Below, one piece after another: positions 58,990-64,000 of a DNA stretch of 64,000 nt. The notes under the pieces were generated by a model, which saw nothing but the letters and a program-made list of their open reading frames with translations, made no database searches and was not told the origin of the DNA. Position 1 is the stretch's first letter, and every line of letters begins with the position of its first letter. The stretch comes from Corylus avellana (Eukaryota > Streptophyta > Magnoliopsida > Fagales > Betulaceae), in the NCBI RefSeq assembly GCF_901000735.1, contig NC_081547.1:27267382-27331381 (forward strand), given 5' to 3'. The translations under genes were made by a program, and so were the position numbers.

Positions 58990-59688
58990 TATCAGGTCAA
59001 CTTTGAAATTCGGGTATAACTCCAAAAAATTCAAAAAATATATACAGGGAGCAAAAAATAAATTTTTAATACATTATTAAATTACCTATTTTACTGATGT
59101 GGCATGTTATGACACGTCACCTTCTATTGACGTGTCATACCGTGTAACACGTCAATAAAAGCTGACGTGTCATATCTTGTCACATCACTAACTTTAATGA
59201 TGTGGCTCATACTAGCACGCCAAAAACGTTATTGACATGGCAATACTGTCACATCAAAAACTTTATTGACGTGGCAATATTGCCACGTCAAAAACTTTAT
59301 CATAGTGGGAATATTACCACGTCACCTTCTTTCTTGACTTGGCAGTATTTGCATCGTCAAAAACTTTATTGATGTTGCAATATTACCGCATCAATGAAGA
59401 GCATGACATGGCATTATTGCCACGTCAATAAAGTTTTTGACGTTGCAATATTGACATGTCAAAAATTGGTGACGTGGTAAAAATTACATGTCAAAAATTA
59501 TTTTTTGACATGCCACTGTTTGCCATGTCACCAATTTCTGACGTGTCAAACATTAGCATGTCAAAAAATCTCCAATTGTGACACCATGATTTTTAACTTT
59601 TGACACATGTCACTAAACTTTAGTGACGTGTTAGGAGGCTTGACACGCCAAAAATGGATAGTCAAGAAAAAAGCAATTTTTTGTAGTG
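58990..59688. mobile_element. Terminal part of a CACTA element
   Basis: Ends TTTTTTGTAGTG at 59688. The preceding 600 bp are packed with TGACGTGTCA / GACACGTCA / TGACGTGGCA motifs in both directions. Its inner edge (AAATTCGGGTATAACTCC, AAAAAATTCAAAAAATATA) matches, inverted, the interior of the 16942-19745 element. The opposite terminus was not found, so the element is truncated or rearranged. Confidence 0.7.
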
Positions 59689-59691
59689 TCT

Positions 59692-61052
59692 ATAACTTGT
59701 TAAATACTATCGGCACAATTAATTTAGAAGGAGGGTTTTGTGAAATTTTTTCAAATTTTAATTATGCTCCGAAAACAATTGTATTCTCGTCTTTCTGAGT
59801 AAAAGCAAAAATCTCTCATTTTCTTATTTCTCCTTCTTTAAATTATTATTTTTCTCTAATTTTTGCAATTACTCAATCTGTTTCTCTTTCTTGTTTGAAA
59901 ACAAGAACTCTAAAATCTCAACAAAAACTATGGAGTATTCAATCTCTAAATTTTAATAATTTCTTTTCAGTATAACATCTCAATAAAAAAAAATAAACTC
60001 ATCGATCATGTAGTAATATGAGAAACCTTTCTTTTCAAATTTTTTTTTTTTTTTTTTTCAATAAAAATACAAAAGTTAGAAGAAGGGTGTACTTGGTAAA
60101 ATAGGGAGGCCGAGCCAATTTTTGGCCAAATATCATAGGGTTGTTTGTTTGGCCACCCCTCTCACCGGCCTACTAGGAAGAGGTAAGGATTTTCATTTCC
60201 AGGTGGGGGGCTGCCAAGAAAAGGTCGGACGTGAAAAATGTTGCTAGGAACGTGAATTTTCTGTAGAGGCTGGGGATATTACTTGTGATATGGTGGAGAA
60301 TTTGGAGGCATCGATCTATATATTAAAAAAAAAAAAAATGTCGACCCAGAGATATTTTTAGTCATCTTGTAAATTTTTGTAATTGTGAAGCTTGAAAAAA
60401 AAAAAAAAAAAAAATTGTGGATAGAAGATATTTTGGCCTTTTGTTCGATCAGAACGTGAAGCCACCAAGCAAAGAAAAATAAAACGCAACAAAAGAAATT
60501 ACGAAGGGAGGATCATCTGCCAACGTGGGAGAAAAGTCTTACGTAAGAAATTTTCGACAGTTGTTTCGATTCGATCCCCACAAACTCCTGGGGGACCCGG
60601 GGAGGAATTTTATTTGTCTTCTTGTAAGGAAGTTCCAACGAGGTATTCAAATATACTAGTTGATGGAGTCTCCAGTACTTAATTGGGACCCCGTGATACA
60701 CGGCATTGAATAAGTAATAGTTAACCAAACCATGGTTAATATAATGCAATGCTTTGGAGACACTCGTCGGAGGATGATTAGAGAGCTTCCAGCTGAACTC
60801 CGTCGTGAGATGGGAAGAATGCGGGGAAACCATGCCTGAAAATTGGGGGTCTTCCAAATGGTAATTAATGGACACACTTTCCCTGTTATCAAGTGAAAAC
60901 TTCAAATAAACTTTAAAAGTTGTTTTAAAACACCAAGAAACATTAAACATTCGCACCGTCAATGAAAAACCCATAAATTACACATAATATTTCAAATTTT
61001 CCAACTGCTACGCAACAAAGCCACGTCAAAACACACTGGCAACAAAATTTAC
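59692..61052. other. Hsp70-module flank between psi-4 and psi-5
   Basis: 60370-60950 is colinear with 41330-41770 (the Hsp70-2 upstream flank). 59690-59712 (TCTATAACTTGTTAAATACTA) matches 53209-53229. No gene is seen; a 153-codon frame (60513-60974) covers this shared flank and is not conserved as protein. Confidence 0.5.
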
Positions 61053-62698
61053 TCAAATGAAGTCTTTTTTAGTCTTTGCAATGATGGGATTGCAGATTAA
61101 TTCAAGTTCAATCAGTTTGTCCTTAAACTCCTCTGCCTCCGCATGTTGGATACCATCCAACCAATGAATCACCTGCTTAATAGCAGCTTCAATCTTCTCC
61201 TTAACAGAAGCGTCTAGCTTCTCACCAATCTTCTTATCGTTGAAAATTCTCCCTGTTTTGTAGGCATAGTTCTCCAAAGCTTCCTTAGCCCTACCCTTTT
61301 TTCTGTGTTAATTATCTTCATCTTCGTATTCCTCTGCTTCCAGGAGCATCCTATGAATATCTTTTGTGGATAGCGAAGCCCTGTAATATGTAATTGTGAT
61401 CTTGTAACTTATGCCAGTGGTCCACTCCATGGCAGATACATCCAAGATACCATTGGCATCTATCTCAAAGCATACTCTGATTTTTATATCACCCTTGGGT
61501 GCTGCAGGAAAGCCAGAAAGCTCAAATTCTCCCAAATAGTAGTTATCCACAGTTCTTGCTCTCTCACCCTCATAAATCGAGACCAAAGCATGAGTTTGGT
61601 TGTCATACACGGTGGTGTAGTTATGCTCCATGTTGATGGGAATGGCGGAATTCCTCGGAATTACAACAGACATCTCACCACCATGTATTTTAACCCCAAG
61701 GGACAAAGGGATGACATCCAAGAGCACAATGTTTTGAATTTTCTCATTACCCATACCAGCTAAGTTTGCAGCTTGAACAGCGGCTCCATAAGCCACAGCT
61801 TCATCTGGGTTAATGCTCTTATTAAGACGCTTTCCATCAAAAAAGTCTTGCAAGAGCTGCTGCACCACAGGAATTCTGGAAGAACCACCACTAAGAACGA
61901 CATCATGGACTCCTCCCTTATCCATCTTAGCATCACTCAAACATTTCTCCACAAGCTCAATAGACTTCATGAACAAGTCCATATTGAGTTCCGCAAATCT
62001 GGCGCGGGTAATACTTGAGGAGAAATCAATGCCATTATATAAAGAATCAACTTCAATGGTAGTTTCGGTTGCATAAGAAATAATTCTCTTTGCTCTCTCA
62101 CAAGCAGTTCTCAACCTCCTCAAAGCTTTGGCATTTGTACTAATATCCTTCTTGTACTGTCTCTTAAATATTTCAACGAAATGCTTTAACATTCTATTGT
62201 CAAAGTCCTCACCTCCAAGGTGAGTATCTCCAGCAACAGCCTTCACTTCAAAAGTACCTTTGTCAATTGTAAGTAAAGAGACATCTGTGGTACCTCCACC
62301 CAAATCAAAGATCAATATATTTTTCTTATCAATGGCCACCTTGTCAAGGCCGTAAGCAATGGCTACAGCTGTTGGTTCATTGATTATCCTCATGACATTG
62401 AGTCCTGCAATGCCTCCAGCATCCTTTGTGGCCTTACGCTGTGAGTCATTGAAGTAGGCTGGGACTGTGATTACAGCATTCTTGACCATTTTGCCAAGGC
62501 AGGCCTCCGCAATTTCACGCATCTTTCTTAGTACCATGGATGAGATTTCCTTTGCAGCAAAATGCTTCTCTTCACCCTTATAAGTGACCACAATCATAGG
62601 CTTGTTGGTAGGACCTTCAATAACCTTGAATGGCCAAAGCTTGATATCGGACTGAACTAAGGAATCACTAAATCTCCTGCCAATCAATCGCTTTGCAT
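61053..62698 (-). pseudogene. Hsp70 exon 2 with in-frame stop, no exon 1 in window (psi-5)
   Basis: Begins at the normal acceptor (62698, DAKRLIGRR) and is open for about 462 codons through the nucleotide-binding domain ([12 protein letters not shown], here with the standard Tyr; [43 protein letters not shown]), linker ([13 protein letters not shown]) and substrate-binding domain. A single TAA at 61308-61310 lies in the lid ([23 protein letters not shown]). Beyond it the same frame continues without shift to [14 protein letters not shown] and a stop at 61053. It lacks the DC1 tail and EEVD. Exon 1 is not found up to 64000; LINE sequence stands where it would be expected. It is a pseudogene or, if exon 1 lies further right, a lid-truncated Hsp70 of about 534 aa. 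Confidence 0.82.
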
Positions 62699-63459
62699 CT
62701 GCAAAATAAATATGAGAAAAAGGAAAAGGATTCAACGGGACTAAAGTAGAAGAAGTATCGAATCTCAATATTGATGAGCTATATTGGCATGCCTTTGTTT
62801 TTTTTTTTTAACTAATAATTTGTTATGTTATGATAGCATAAGACAATATTTTGAAAAGGACTCGGCATATTAACTATAACAAATGCAATCTTAATATACC
62901 TATAACAAATGTAACCTATAAAAAGTTCTTCAATATACCTATAACAAATATAAAAAGAAAATAAAAAAAACACTCGGCATATTAAGAAATGGAATGAAAG
63001 ACCGGCACAAGATCAATGTAACCTCATAGGTAAAAGTAAAAGAACTTATATATATGGCCTATTTTCTTAAGTGATTTATCATCTATTTTTTGGGCCAAGA
63101 TCAAATTCGATGATGATTTGAAATATTGGAATGGAAAACTAAAAACACAATTTTCTTTTTTCTTTTTTTAAGAAAAAAAAAAAAAAAAAAAAAGGTAGGC
63201 TCACGGGTGGTTGAACCATATATCCTCACTCATCAAGGTTGAGAGGATGGTTCAGCCACCCCCCTCAAGGCTGAGGGGGTGATGAACCAAAAAAAAAAAA
63301 GATCTTTACAGTTTTTTTTTTTTTTTTTTTGAGGTAATTTGGATATTTTAAGTATAAACTAACACATGCCAGCAACGTATCGATTTTCCTTCCATGTTAA
63401 GGTCAGAAGCAAACAGAGTATAACTTGTAAAGGAGTTGTAGTTTAAGGGGGCTAAATAT
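62699..63459 (-). other. Psi-5 intron, lacking both MULE insertions
   Basis: Colinear with the psi-3 intron (50182-50510, then 51949-52480). It carries the empty sites for the two MULE-type elements near 63040 and 63060. No gene is seen. Confidence 0.7.
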
Positions 63460-63990
63460 CACTTACATTTTCCAAGCTGGAAATAAAGTCCTCTTAAAAG
63501 CAGTAATTCAAGCAATTTCAACTTACAACGTGAGTGTCTTTCAATTACCAAAGACTTTTTATAGGAAAATTAATTTGATGATACTTAGGGCAAAAGGAGA
63601 AAGAATCAAAGATCCATCGGATGGGCCTGGTAAAATGGGTTTCTTGAAGTCCTAGGGTGGTTTTGAATTCAGAGATTTAGAATGTTTCAATACAACATTA
63701 CTTTCTGCATACTATATAATACAGAAAAGCAAAGTAGTATTCAGATAGAATAATTATGGAAGCAAGCTTGGGTAGAAGACCCTCTTTTGCTTGGAGAAGT
63801 ATTTAATCTTCTTGTAATCTTCTCAAAGCTAGCTAGACTTCTATGCAGAATCGAAGATGGGGCATTGGTTAGAATCTGGAAATTAGATAAGTGGCTGCCT
63901 ATTCCAACTACTTATTCAGTCCAATCTCCTAGCTAGAACGATATTTTCAAGAGCAAGCATTTTCTATTAGTCACTTGACTCTAATTCCCT
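63460..63990 (+). mobile_element. LINE reverse-transcriptase remnant, antisense to psi-5
   Basis: 63470-63660 repeats the LINE piece of 52800-53010. Further right the plus strand reads EASLGRRPSFAWRSI (63759-63803) and, in another frame, DGALVRIWKLDKWLPIPTTY (about 63857-63917). Both are typical of the C-terminal region of plant L1-type reverse transcriptases (LGRRPSFAWRS...; VRIWxDxWLP). It is fragmentary, with stops and shifts. Confidence 0.8.
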
Positions 63991-64000
63991 ATCAACAAAA

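Noticed and set aside
60513..60974. 153-codon minus-strand frame
   Set aside because: Covers the same duplicated flank as 41499-41810, where the frame differs; no protein conservation.
5034..62700. Heat-shock elements in front of the Hsp70 copies
   Set aside because: I found only imperfect GAA/TTC spacing (for example TTCGATGAA near 36165 on the minus strand), not a convincing nGAAnnTTCnnGAAn array.

Overview
This window is nuclear DNA from a flowering plant. It is AT-rich and has GT-AG introns of plant type, plant-specific gene families (CASP-like membrane proteins and DC1 zinc fingers) and many small plant transposons (MULE-type MITEs, TRIMs, CACTA, SINE and LINE pieces). A woody eudicot is likely, but I cannot name the species from the sequence. 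Two gaps are marked by runs of N: 20 N at 9197-9216 and 100 N at 46788-46887.

The window holds two tandem gene clusters. The left half (about 3.9-29.5 kb, all + strand) is a cluster of CASP-like genes of the CASPL4D type: small four-transmembrane MARVEL-fold proteins. There are four apparently intact three-exon genes (A 5082-5943, B 14724-16667, D 24717-26679, E 28693-29489), one dead copy (C, 21017-21723) and a gene-less 3'-flank relic (3880-4080). A+B and C+D are a two-gene block duplication joined at about 20830. Gene E is more diverged.

The right half (about 30.2-63.7 kb, all - strand) is a cluster of cytosolic-type Hsp70/Hsc70 genes. Two have complete two-exon reading frames (Hsp70-1, 33536-36062, 666 aa; Hsp70-2, 38124-40695, 803 aa). 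The others are broken: psi-1 at 30294-31631, psi-3a/3b at 45226-46021 and 49386-53489, psi-4 at 55286-56187, and psi-5 at 61053-62698 with an in-frame stop and no first exon in view. The most notable object is Hsp70-2. Its chaperone body continues, in the same exon, into a plant DC1-like Cys/His zinc-binding segment, three tandem ENGQND repeats and a hydrophobic tail, in place of the usual EEVD end. Remnants of the same tail sit on three other copies, so the fusion predates the cluster's expansion.

Between and inside the genes lies a dense layer of transposons. Because each paralogue keeps a homologous stretch, many insertions can be dated against an empty site in a sister copy: CACTA in the flank of gene B, MITEs in the flanks of A and C and in the promoter of D, two MULEs in an Hsp70 intron, and a TRIM upstream of the psi-1/Hsp70 modules. 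A 4160-bp apparently exact repeat straddling the 100-N gap (43711-46787 = 47871-50947) is probably at least partly an assembly artefact. Between 8.4 and 12.2 kb there is a tandem array of GA-rich units about 0.9-1.1 kb long.
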